Positions 17,803 through 26,073 of a stretch of DNA of 64,000 bases are shown here, in pieces. The stretch's first letter is position 1. Each line of letters opens with the position of its first letter. The translations under genes were made by a program, and so were the position numbers. The notes under the pieces were generated by a model that worked only from the letters and a program-made list of their open reading frames with translations, ran no database searches and was not told where the DNA came from. The stretch is from assembly GCF_004331265.1 (NCBI RefSeq), contig NZ_SJOO01000015.1:16658-80657 (forward strand), in the 5' to 3' direction. The stretch is from Enterobacter wuhouensis (lineage in GTDB: Bacteria > Pseudomonadota > Gammaproteobacteria > Enterobacterales > Enterobacteriaceae).

Positions 17803-17830
17803 TTGCATCCCTCAGTTGAACTCACAGCTC
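17803..17830 (+). mobile_element. Short IS30-like 3'-end footprint
   Basis: TGCATCCCTCAGTTGAACTC followed by ACAGC is nearly identical to the end of the IS30-type transposase remnant around 49210-49240 (TGCATCCCTCGGTTGAACTC, ACAGC, minus strand). It encodes only the last few transposase residues and the stop. It may mark an old insertion or deletion scar at the junction between the two defence modules. Confidence 0.4.
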
Positions 17831-17943
17831 AAAGCGGAACTTAAAACCTGTCTTTCTTTCCGATCCTTACCAAGAGCAGACGTTGCTAACATCAACCGGC
17901 CTCTATCTATTGGGAGCAAGACCCCCTTTATTGCGTAGCCAGT

Positions 17944-20142
17944 TTACTGAAGGTGCTGCTTCAACCAAATACGAGTACATTCAATGTCATACGCTTTTTC
18001 CCCAAATCCTTTCGCAAGCAGGGACTCTGGTAAATACTCGTCGTATTTATCCAAGAACTTTTCTGGAACATCTTCGGCAAGATCAAATGCAGATGGTAAG
18101 CCTGACAACAGCATTTTTTTAAGGGCTTGTTGAACGGTTGCTACACTTGCATCATCAATCTCTATAACACCTACGAATGAATTGGCTTTAAAACCACAAC
18201 GTATGAGCAAGGCTGTAATCGTATTCACAACTTTATCCCCCATCCAGGGAATTACGTAACAGTGTTGCCCACTCGTAATAAAATACTCATTTTGCAGGTT
18301 ATAACGCTGAAAGTTACTACAGCCTTCCGCAAATAGGTTTCTGGCGGCAGTATCGGCATAATCTACTTTCTTGCTACCTATTGCTATGCGGTAATCACCT
18401 TCCCTATAGATAGCGAGCATTTCCTGACGAACGGCATCATGAACAGACATACCTCCCCCACTAAATTGTGGTGGCTGACCGCCTTTGGTCGCCTCTACAT
18501 AGATAACTTTTTTCTCTGTCTCGATCTCTGTCACTTTCCAGCGCCGCCCACCGAAGATGATGTGTTGGTCTGGTAGCAGTGGGGAGTCCACAGGCACTGT
18601 TCCAAGGGTTCTGTTTCCGGTGACAATGCGGAACTCTTCTGGTGTATTGAACACGGCATAAAACGTGTAATGGTTAGTCAGTTTCTCCCCCTCTGCCCCA
18701 ACAACCATTTCGCCGCTAGCAAATTGAGTGAGTAGGCCACATGCTCCCATATGTTTAAGCAGGCTTTTGAAATCGTTTAAATCTACATTTCTAAATGGTC
18801 CTGTCTGGCATAGTTGCGACCAGAGCTGGTCGGCACGAACTCCGCCCCATTGTGCCGTAATAGCAAGAATCTGGTGCAACAGCGTGGAATAATGCATCTG
18901 TCGAGCATCTGCTGGTTCAAACCATTGTTTAGAGATCATCAATCTGATCATTGCCATCGACTGGACCAACTGTAGCCGTAGGAGGTCAACGATACTGCTA
19001 GTTCCAGTAAGCTCATTTTCTGTAATTAGGATTCTTAGAACTGATGGGGAGTCGCGTCGCCCAGAACGTCCCATACGCTGACGTAGACTGGAAACAGAAT
19101 GCGGAGGCGTAACTTGTATAACCGACTTAACCTTACCTATATCAATTCCCAACTCGAGCGTCATTGTACAAACAGCTGTTGTGGGCAAATTTCCTTTCTG
19201 AAGACGAGATTCAAGCGCCTCACGTAATTCCTTGGCAAGGGAACCATGGTGGGGAAAGAATTCATTCGGAACAATTTGTTCCTCACACATGTCGCTCAGC
19301 GTGGCAGCAATGCTTTCAGTCCGCTTTCGACTGTTTGCAAAGACCAAATGAGAGTCGCCACGGCAAAGTCTAAAAATGTCAGAGCAAACCTCATGTTCAG
19401 CTGAACTCTGAAGTTCTTCTCCTTTTTGGAGCACTCGCTCCAGATAACCTTTGACCTGTACCTGAAGAGTGGCCTCGCTCTTACTATCTGTAACAGTTAC
19501 GCAGGGTAGTCGTTTGTCCGGGCGCAAAAGTTCGGGCACTTTCTCCAGTTCCCCCAGCGTGGCACTCAACGCAACGCGGGGAATTGGATTTACCTGGCGT
19601 CCAAGCACATGGTCAATTCTATTGAGCAGAGAAAGCAGCTGTACACCACGCTCTGAGCCAATGAAAGCATGAAACTCATCAATAACGATGTATGCGACTG
19701 ACGAAAACGCCTGTTTGAGCCAGCCCATTGAATTTATGAGCAAAGACTCAAGTGACTCAGGTGTAATCAGTAAAATGCCAGAAGGATTCGTCCGAGCCTT
19801 CTTCTTTTTGCTTTGTGGTACATCCCCGTGCCAAGGAGTCACTGGCATTTCCAATGCATCTCCAAGGCTCTCAAGACGACGGTACTGATCGTTAATCAAT
19901 GCCTTCAACGGGCTGATATAGATGATGCCAAATCCATTAGTGAGATCTGCAACCGCCGAACAGGCAGGAAGAAAGAAAGCCTCTGTTTTACCCGCTGCTG
20001 TGCCTGCACTGATTAGCACGTCTCGATCACGGGCTAAAATTGCCGGGATAGAACTCTCCTGCAAGGGCCTTAATGTAGCCCACCCCTGCTTGTAAACCCA
20101 CTTACGGACGCGGGGATCGAGACTATCATAGACACTGCTCAT
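17944..20142 (-). CDS. Lhr/BrxHI-like DEAD/DEAH-box superfamily 2 helicase
   Basis: A 732-residue helicase. Walker A SAGTAAGKTEA is at residues 45-55, DEFH (Walker B) at 155-158, SAT at 193-195, and motif VI RQRMGRSGRRD at 354-364. The C-terminal third resembles the Lhr-core extension (winged helix plus a DUF1998-like or beta-rich part), although shorter than full Lhr. Helicases of this kind occur in BREX type 2 (BrxHI) and other defence loci. The start overlaps the end of the preceding ATPase gene by four bases, so it is the third gene of a tight operon with that ATPase and the TerB-domain protein. Substrate unknown; nucleic-acid translocation is expected. Confidence 0.9.
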   Translation of the reverse strand: MSSVYDSLDPRVRKWVYKQGWATLRPLQESSIPAILARDRDVLISAGTAAGKTEAFFLPACSAVADLTNGFGIIYISPLKALINDQYRRLESLGDALEMPVTPWHGDVPQSKKKKARTNPSGILLITPESLESLLINSMGWLKQAFSSVAYIVIDEFHAFIGSERGVQLLSLLNRIDHVLGRQVNPIPRVALSATLGELEKVPELLRPDKRLPCVTVTDSKSEATLQVQVKGYLERVLQKGEELQSSAEHEVCSDIFRLCRGDSHLVFANSRKRTESIAATLSDMCEEQIVPNEFFPHHGSLAKELREALESRLQKGNLPTTAVCTMTLELGIDIGKVKSVIQVTPPHSVSSLRQRMGRSGRRDSPSVLRILITENELTGTSSIVDLLRLQLVQSMAMIRLMISKQWFEPADARQMHYSTLLHQILAITAQWGGVRADQLWSQLCQTGPFRNVDLNDFKSLLKHMGACGLLTQFASGEMVVGAEGEKLTNHYTFYAVFNTPEEFRIVTGNRTLGTVPVDSPLLPDQHIIFGGRRWKVTEIETEKKVIYVEATKGGQPPQFSGGGMSVHDAVRQEMLAIYREGDYRIAIGSKKVDYADTAARNLFAEGCSNFQRYNLQNEYFITSGQHCYVIPWMGDKVVNTITALLIRCGFKANSFVGVIEIDDASVATVQQALKKMLLSGLPSAFDLAEDVPEKFLDKYDEYLPESLLAKGFGEKAYDIECTRIWLKQHLQ

Positions 20143-21455
20143 AATTTGAAGTTCGCCAGTCCGTCGTCGTCATCGCTTTCTTCTATAATAGCGTCATCCA
20201 TTTCGCTGGGCCTGTCCTCTTCAATCGCCACACCCTCGATTAGTGTTTGCCAGTTCATCGTTCTGTTTTGTTCCAGCACGGCCAGCATGTCCAGGAAACC
20301 TTTTATGGTATTACGGGGGGTACGGAAGTAAGCGTCTCCAATGGTTTTACTACAGTGATGCAGAAATCCAGTCAGCGCCTCATCTGGAACCAGATAATTC
20401 TCTGGATCTCCGCCTGCATAAACATGGCGAAGATTTCTCAGTAAAATATACAGTTCCTCAGGGGTGAGGCTGGCAAGATGCAAAGTGGGAGACGAGTAGT
20501 CAATCACTCCTGCTTTTTGCGCGAACCGATTTTCCGCCAGACGTGATTGGAGCGCCTCATAGCTGTAAAGACCTTTGCGCGGATCGAAAAGGAACTCTGG
20601 CGTCCCCCCGAGGATAAAACCAATATTCTCGGCTGAGCCTTGCAGGCAGTCATTCAGGATCCGCAAAATCTGTTCGTAGTTCGCTGTTCTTGCTTGCGTA
20701 TTATTCAGTTTAAAGAGGTTCACCATTTCGTCTAGGCTGACCAAAAGACCGGCATAGCCTGCCTGGCGGACAAAAAGGCTCATCAGCTTCAAAAAGTCAT
20801 AGAATGAAGCGTCTGAGATAATAGTCCGAACGTCGAGATCGTTACGGGCATCAGTTTTAGTAGTGTACTCTCCCCGCAACCAGCGAATGGCATTGGATTT
20901 TAGCGTTTCGTTATCCTGCTCATGCCCCCGCCAGAATGAATCAATGACCTTCGCAAAGTCATATCCGCCGACCATATCTGATAGTGCTGCCAGGCGTTTA
21001 TGAATAACTGATGAAACCTCGGAGCCGTCCTTGTCAGCTTCCTTCCTTGCCTCCGTAACGAATCTTTCAACAACGCTAAGTAACGCATTACCATCCGGCT
21101 TGTTTCTGGTGGACATGTTTTTCATAAGCTCAGAATAGAGATTACGAGCCTGACCTCCCGATGAGTGAATGCGTCTGTCAGGAGAAAGGTCTGCACTGAT
21201 TGACACCAGCTTCTTCTCTAGCGCAATAGAGCGCACAACACTCAGAAAGAACGTTTTACCAGAACCATATTCACCGATGATAAGTCTGAAGCTTGCACCA
21301 CCGTCAGCAATCCTCTCAATATCTTGGTGGAGAGCGGTGATCTCATTCACGCGGCCAACCTGGATATGCTGAATGCCTATCCTTGGCGTTACACCTGACT
21401 TAAGTGACTGAATAATAGCGTCGCGTTCTTTCACTCTTATACGTGTTACAGACAT
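20139..21455 (-). CDS. BrxD/DUF2791-like P-loop ATP-binding protein
   Basis: A 438-residue ATPase. It has Walker A IIGEYGSGKTFFL at about residues 59-71 and Walker B LLVSLDEMVNLF at about 237-248, followed by an ATPase fold with GGTPEFLFDPRKGLYSYEALQSRLAENRF. GR(x)NE at 34-38 with the GEYGSGKT P-loop is how I recognise the BREX ATP-binding family (BrxC/BrxD, DUF2791). Middle gene of the operon: its stop overlaps the helicase start and its start is three bases from the TerB-type gene stop. Probably forms a complex or ATP-dependent switch with the helicase. No PglX, PglZ or methylase is nearby. Confidence 0.85.
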   Translation of the reverse strand: MSVTRIRVKERDAIIQSLKSGVTPRIGIQHIQVGRVNEITALHQDIERIADGGASFRLIIGEYGSGKTFFLSVVRSIALEKKLVSISADLSPDRRIHSSGGQARNLYSELMKNMSTRNKPDGNALLSVVERFVTEARKEADKDGSEVSSVIHKRLAALSDMVGGYDFAKVIDSFWRGHEQDNETLKSNAIRWLRGEYTTKTDARNDLDVRTIISDASFYDFLKLMSLFVRQAGYAGLLVSLDEMVNLFKLNNTQARTANYEQILRILNDCLQGSAENIGFILGGTPEFLFDPRKGLYSYEALQSRLAENRFAQKAGVIDYSSPTLHLASLTPEELYILLRNLRHVYAGGDPENYLVPDEALTGFLHHCSKTIGDAYFRTPRNTIKGFLDMLAVLEQNRTMNWQTLIEGVAIEEDRPSEMDDAIIEESDDDDGLANFKL

Positions 21456-21458
21456 TCA

Positions 21459-23768
21459 CTATCCCTCTAATTCTTTAGCAATTTCCAGGTCAACCCAGAT
21501 ATCATCATCGGCATCGTCCAGTACCGGAGCATCAACCACCGCATAGGACCAGTCATTAATCACCTCAAGCGCACCGCCGAGCATCAAATTCAAATTTCCG
21601 CACAATTCTGTCGCCTCTTTTCGGGACCACTGTTCTTTCTCCAGCAAACTGCGATAAAGCTGGCTATGTGCGGAGTCAAGCCCCCCCGTTTCCGTTAATG
21701 AGGCTGGAGCGCTTTCTAGCTCTTCCGGTTCTTCTTCGGTGAAAATTGTGTTCAGCAATTTACGAACATCATCCGTGGCAGATTCGTGGCGGGCAAGTAC
21801 ATTAGCATCCAGTCTGAACCCTACTGCTGGCTGATCAGTTGGTACAGACGAGACGAGATCATGTTCAGTTGCGGAATGCTGATGGATATTGCTCGAGACA
21901 GATGAGGGATCCAGCCCCAAACTTGAATAAATCTTCTCAAGCTGTTTGATTTCGGCAGGCGCTATTGTCCCATCCGAACAGGCAACACTAACGATAACTT
22001 TGCCCACAGCAGCTTTTTCCGCGGCCCCCATCAACTCAATCCTGCTTTTCATTCCTGTCATATTGGCTGGGGTATGAAGTTGCCACGTTAAATACGCATG
22101 TAGAGAGCGTTTTTCATCATCGGTGAAGCCAGTATTGTTGTTGATGGCATTCTCAAGCACTTTCTGTTCAGCTTGATCAAGAGAATCGTCAATCAAGGCG
22201 ACCATCGCCCCTAATCTGAGCGTCATTACTGCTGAGATAAATTCAGGAGAAGGTGAGAAGCGTCCACCTTCGGCGGCAGGGAATAGAACAAGTGTCCCAT
22301 CAACATCCGCCTTCACATGGTGATAATACGGGTCAGGTGCCAGACCGTAACCCATCTTCAGAGCAAAGGCATGCATCAAATCGGCCTCTTTTTTATTGAT
22401 CTTATTGGGGCAACTGGCATTCATATGTGCCCAAAAGTCAGCAACTGAGACTAACCCCTCCTTGACGAGGATCGCCTCATCAGCCCAGCGTTTGAATGAG
22501 CTTAATATTTTTTCTGCACTTTCATTAACGATCTCTGAAGGGAGCAACATAATTGCAGCCGTATCATTGACTGACGTACCTTTCCTACCAAGGTAGCGAC
22601 TATAAGCATCAAGTTCATCCGTACATATGTCGGCAAGAGCCATAATTTTCTGGACAGGGCTCTTCAACGCACTTGGATCAGGCAGGTCGGGAACAGGAAG
22701 TCGAACACCTCGCAAACTAGGACTTGCTGGTGTGTAATCTAACCTTAGCCGCGTTTTATTCGCCTTAACGACCATCCCTTCACCATATTTGAGGGTGTAA
22801 CGCCGTTTGAAAAGTGCAGCAAACTCTTTAGCACAGCGGCGAGCCGGGGTACGCAGCGAATACTCGGTGTGGTTTATTACCCAGTTCAACGCCAGTTCAG
22901 CTGATACAGGAACTCCTTCATGTACAGTTTTTGCCAGAGCCAGCTTAAATTGCATGCTGTTGCTGAAACCTGAATTGCTATCGAGCTCAGTGGCTAAGCC
23001 CATGTTCGGGCGCAGAAAAGACATGGCTTCGAGTAACTGGGCCGAATATCCACGGAATGAGCGGTTCTCAATGAATACGGATCTTAACCGAGCGACTTCT
23101 TTGAACAGATTACGGAACTCAGCATCAGGGAATTTTGGGTCAGTGGAATCTATGAGCGCTTTTCTTTCCAGACCGTAGAGGTAGATAAAAACATAGCCGA
23201 TAGGACACGATGGATCAGACCTATCGCTGGCGAGCCAACTGACATACGCACCGCGTGCTTCTGGGGAAAGAGAGGAAAAACTGGGCCAGTATCCTAATGA
23301 ACTGTCCTCGTAAAGATAAGAAGTAGGTTTTATCTTACATGTGTCATCAATTAATGATGCCTCATTTCCATCGTCATAATAGCCGCCTGATTCCTGACCG
23401 GAGGGCTTCATACGTTGCCCCAAGTAAATGTGGCCACCGCTAATTGCTACACCAGCTACAGTTATCATCTCACCCGGAAGTACCCATCGAGCTAGTGCAC
23501 CTGCTGACTTTGAGGTGTTCCGGTAATGATTGGTTGTCACCCGAAGTTCAACACCCCGGCCACCGCTCAATGTAAAAGTTGCAAGGTTATCGTCTTCACT
23601 ATCATCGTTTCGCACAACCGCCTCTTTTTTCTTGATGTCAGCGAGCCATTCTTTTGGCGGTGCTTTCACGGGGCTTGAAGCATAAGACTTTGGAGATTTA
23701 CGTTTTTTCTTTCTAAAAAACAACAAGTAAATTACTAAAATCGCCGCCAGAAACTTCAATAACTCCAT
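21459..23768 (-). CDS. Membrane-anchored TerB_N/TerB-domain protein, first gene of a defence-like operon
   Basis: A 769-residue protein. Residues 2-18 form a transmembrane anchor (MELLKFLAAILVIYLLFF) followed by a basic cluster, then a beta-rich region and a TerB_N segment (GYWPSFSSLSPEARGAYVSWLASDR, about 159-183; PIGYVFIYLYGLERKAL). Residues about 570-640 resemble a TerB/DUF533-type metal-binding helical module (KVIVSVACSDGTIAPAEIKQLEKI), and a TerB_C-like acidic tail follows. An open frame extends to 23825, but ATG 23768 has AAGG nine bases upstream and puts the anchor at the N-terminus. TerB-family proteins are linked to stress and phage-response systems. It heads the ATPase-helicase operon and would place it at the inner membrane. 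Confidence 0.85.
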   Translation of the reverse strand: MELLKFLAAILVIYLLFFRKKKRKSPKSYASSPVKAPPKEWLADIKKKEAVVRNDDSEDDNLATFTLSGGRGVELRVTTNHYRNTSKSAGALARWVLPGEMITVAGVAISGGHIYLGQRMKPSGQESGGYYDDGNEASLIDDTCKIKPTSYLYEDSSLGYWPSFSSLSPEARGAYVSWLASDRSDPSCPIGYVFIYLYGLERKALIDSTDPKFPDAEFRNLFKEVARLRSVFIENRSFRGYSAQLLEAMSFLRPNMGLATELDSNSGFSNSMQFKLALAKTVHEGVPVSAELALNWVINHTEYSLRTPARRCAKEFAALFKRRYTLKYGEGMVVKANKTRLRLDYTPASPSLRGVRLPVPDLPDPSALKSPVQKIMALADICTDELDAYSRYLGRKGTSVNDTAAIMLLPSEIVNESAEKILSSFKRWADEAILVKEGLVSVADFWAHMNASCPNKINKKEADLMHAFALKMGYGLAPDPYYHHVKADVDGTLVLFPAAEGGRFSPSPEFISAVMTLRLGAMVALIDDSLDQAEQKVLENAINNNTGFTDDEKRSLHAYLTWQLHTPANMTGMKSRIELMGAAEKAAVGKVIVSVACSDGTIAPAEIKQLEKIYSSLGLDPSSVSSNIHQHSATEHDLVSSVPTDQPAVGFRLDANVLARHESATDDVRKLLNTIFTEEEPEELESAPASLTETGGLDSAHSQLYRSLLEKEQWSRKEATELCGNLNLMLGGALEVINDWSYAVVDAPVLDDADDDIWVDLEIAKELEG

Positions 23769-24162
23769 GATATATAACCTTAAAATAATTCTCCATTCAC
23801 ATTTAAAATGTGGTAGGGAATGCATGGCAAGTGGATTAATCTCAAAATAATACGTCTAAATCGCTAGGGTTAAAAGCAAATCGCAATTAAAATTAACCAA
23901 TTGATTTAAATGACAAAAATCATTGAATAATTTACTTAACCAGAAGTGAATTTTTAAGGAGTAAAAAGCCTGCTGGGCCATTCGCCTAAGAATGATGTTG
24001 TACTAATGCTAGGTTAACATACGAGCAAATATAGTGGGGATGCAGAACTGACCGCTGTATGATGACATTTACCTAGTCGTTGAGAATTTCGGTAACTATT
24101 GGAAAGCTGATCCTACCCACGCTGATTTTTATCAACTAATTAAGCTATGAGCTGAGTTGTGC
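23769..24162. other. AT-rich region upstream of the TerB operon, no gene
   Basis: About 390 bases without a convincing coding frame. The AT-rich part next to 23768 must hold the promoter of the TerB operon (minus strand), but I could not fix -35 and -10 elements. Towards 24160 it merges with the IS256-type transposase wreck. Confidence 0.5.
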
Positions 24163-24490
24163 CGAAGTTAAGATATCCTCATCACCTACGTTGATGAGCT
24201 GAAGAGCATCTCTGACGCCATTAATGCAGTTTATCCGGAGAGCGGATTAAGTTCTGTATCATTCACATGGTGCGTAATAGCCTGCGGCTCGTATCTTAGA
24301 AGGACTACAAAGCATTAACCCATGACCTGGGGTACCAGCGGCAGAGGCGGTTTTACACGACGAATACCATTGCCAGATTGGACAGTGTGATCCGGCATAC
24401 CATTAAAAAGTGCAAGGTACTCCCGACAGATTACTCATTAAAAAGTTGTATCGCTATCAACCCTGTCAGTATCGCTAAAAAGACGATGAT
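24163..24490 (+). pseudogene. IS256-family transposase remnant
   Basis: Read across frameshifts and stops, the stretch gives DILITYVDELKSISDAINA-VYPE, CIIHMVRNSLRLVS-KDYKALTHDL and TTNTIARLDSVIRHTIKK-CKVLPTDYS. These match the order of conserved IS256-type transposase segments (DGLKGFPEAINAVYP, CIVHMVRNSL, SWKDYKAVTRDL, TTNAIESLNSVIRKAIKKRK). At least two frame breaks and one nonsense codon are present, and the catalytic N-terminal part is missing. A dead insertion between the defence block and the CP4-like backbone. Confidence 0.8.
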
Positions 24491-24599
24491 GTTCAGGGGA
24501 GCTCGTATCGTCTTTTTATCAGCTCTATGCTCTTCTGCACAGCCACATCTGAGAAAAGGCAGTCACATTGAATCACGTACGCACTCTCAAGGTACCGGA

Positions 24600-25361
24600 C
24601 TATCGATTTTGCGACACCCCGATACGTTTTTGTACTGCCTTCGCGAACGCCGCCTTCACTCTTTTGTCTTTGACTGACCATTCAGCCAACAACTTGCTCT
24701 GGCTTGCCTCCACCATTGCCGCGTCCCGTGAGTCGTTTTTATCCTGTGCGGAAGGCCATCCATGCTCCTCAATATAGGGCCTTAACGCTTTAATAATTGC
24801 GTTGATGGCATCGGTTTTAGTTTCCCAGCCCTCAGGTTGCGCTTCCAGGTGTTTTATCACTTCGTCTTTAACGCCATCAAAACGTGTCGCTTTGACCTTT
24901 CCGCCATAAGCAGAATTGAGTTTATGCCGTTCCTTGATTCTTTTACCTGCTGCGGATTCACTGCGTTTCAGACCGCGATCCAACAACGCGATAGCCTTCA
25001 GCATTAATTGTACCGCATGATCTGGATCAGATTCGAGAGCCGATGTTCCCTGCTCCCAGTATTGTTCAGCCTCAGACATATCGTTCCTGATCCCCTTTAT
25101 CATCCATTCTGAAAGACTGAAAATTTTCAGATAACGCCGCCATTTTTTCTCTCCGTGCTCATCAGCAAGTCGCCGCGCTAAATCTTCATCCTTCGTTTGT
25201 CTCCCTGTTTGTAGCACGATAACAATTTCAGTATCTTTATTCAGCCATTGCCTGGCGATATGTTTCTGTCTGACCCCGAGATGAAAACGTAACGCTTTCC
25301 TCTTTTTACGAAATACGATGAGTAACTCATCAGGGGTAAAATCCCTGTCTAAATCAGCCAT
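24600..25361 (-). CDS. Hypothetical protein in the ssrA island
   Basis: A 253-residue, highly charged protein (MADLDRDFTPDELLIVFRKKRK, ending AFAKAVQKRIGVSQNR). Mostly helical, no signal peptide or membrane segment, no motif I recognise. A TTG-started extension reaches 25385, but ATG 25361 has GAGGG six bases upstream. It is divergent from alpA and sits where CP4-like islands often carry a variable accessory gene. Function unknown; the basic helices would suit a nucleic-acid or partner-binding role, but that is a guess. Confidence 0.75.
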   Translation of the reverse strand: MADLDRDFTPDELLIVFRKKRKALRFHLGVRQKHIARQWLNKDTEIVIVLQTGRQTKDEDLARRLADEHGEKKWRRYLKIFSLSEWMIKGIRNDMSEAEQYWEQGTSALESDPDHAVQLMLKAIALLDRGLKRSESAAGKRIKERHKLNSAYGGKVKATRFDGVKDEVIKHLEAQPEGWETKTDAINAIIKALRPYIEEHGWPSAQDKNDSRDAAMVEASQSKLLAEWSVKDKRVKAAFAKAVQKRIGVSQNR

Positions 25362-25637
25362 GAAGTCCCTCTTTTCGAATGACAATTTCTATACTCCAGT
25401 AAATTTCCTTGCCTGACACCTTGAACGACTCATTCTTGCCCTTAGCCAGACGCTTCCGACACCATTTTCGAAAAAAAAACATTCTGTCACCAACAAAAAA
25501 CGGGAAAAAACCCTAAAAAAAACCCTATCTCGTTGTTATAAAATGCTTTTTTGCTACAGCCACCAGGCGGGTGCCATTACCTGTTCCGGCACCATACAAT
25601 TGCGTCCATATCGAAAGAACAGGGGGAATTAACAGAT

Positions 25638-25847
25638 ATGTCTGTACAAGGTATCAGGATACTGCGCATACGCGCCGTTGTTAACAAAACGGGCATCGCC
25701 CGCTCAACCATCTATGACTGGATCAACCCGAAGTCACCGCGTTACGACCCGACCTTCCCGAAACAGCGCAGGCTGGGTATGCAGTCCGTCGGCTGGCTTG
25801 AGTCAGAGCTAGATGCATGGCTGCTGGAACGCCAGCAGGCATCATAA
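25638..25847 (+). CDS. alpA: AlpA-family transcriptional regulator
   Basis: A 69-residue winged-helix/MerR-like DNA-binding protein of the AlpA family. It shows RAVVNKTGIARSTIYDWINPKSPRYDPTFPKQRRLGMQSVGWLESELDAWLLERQ, the standard AlpA helix-turn-helix plus wing. In CP4-57 AlpA activates integrase expression and excision. AGGGGG lies 11 bases upstream of this ATG. The family length is about 70 residues, so upstream in-frame ATG codons at 25551 are not used. Just upstream of the DUF3987 gene, as in CP4-57. Confidence 0.9.
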   Translation: MSVQGIRILRIRAVVNKTGIARSTIYDWINPKSPRYDPTFPKQRRLGMQSVGWLESELDAWLLERQQAS

Positions 25848-26073
25848 GCGATGAGATAGTATTGGTAAAAATTAAAGGAGGATACGCAGGTTATATAACA
25901 ACGTCTCTGATTTAAATATGCGCTCGCTGCGACATATTTTTGCCAGTTGCAAGGAAACAGAATGCGATTATTTATTGGTAAGATTATTACTTTAAATAAA
26001 TTTTGACGCTTGGCTATTTTATTATATTCACAACTAACCCGTTACTGAAAACAGTAACCAAGGAGAATATTAC

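Noticed and set aside
17944..23768. Complete BREX system
   Set aside because: Only BrxD-like and BrxHI-like proteins are present; PglX, PglZ, BrxA, BrxB or BrxC were not found in the flanks.
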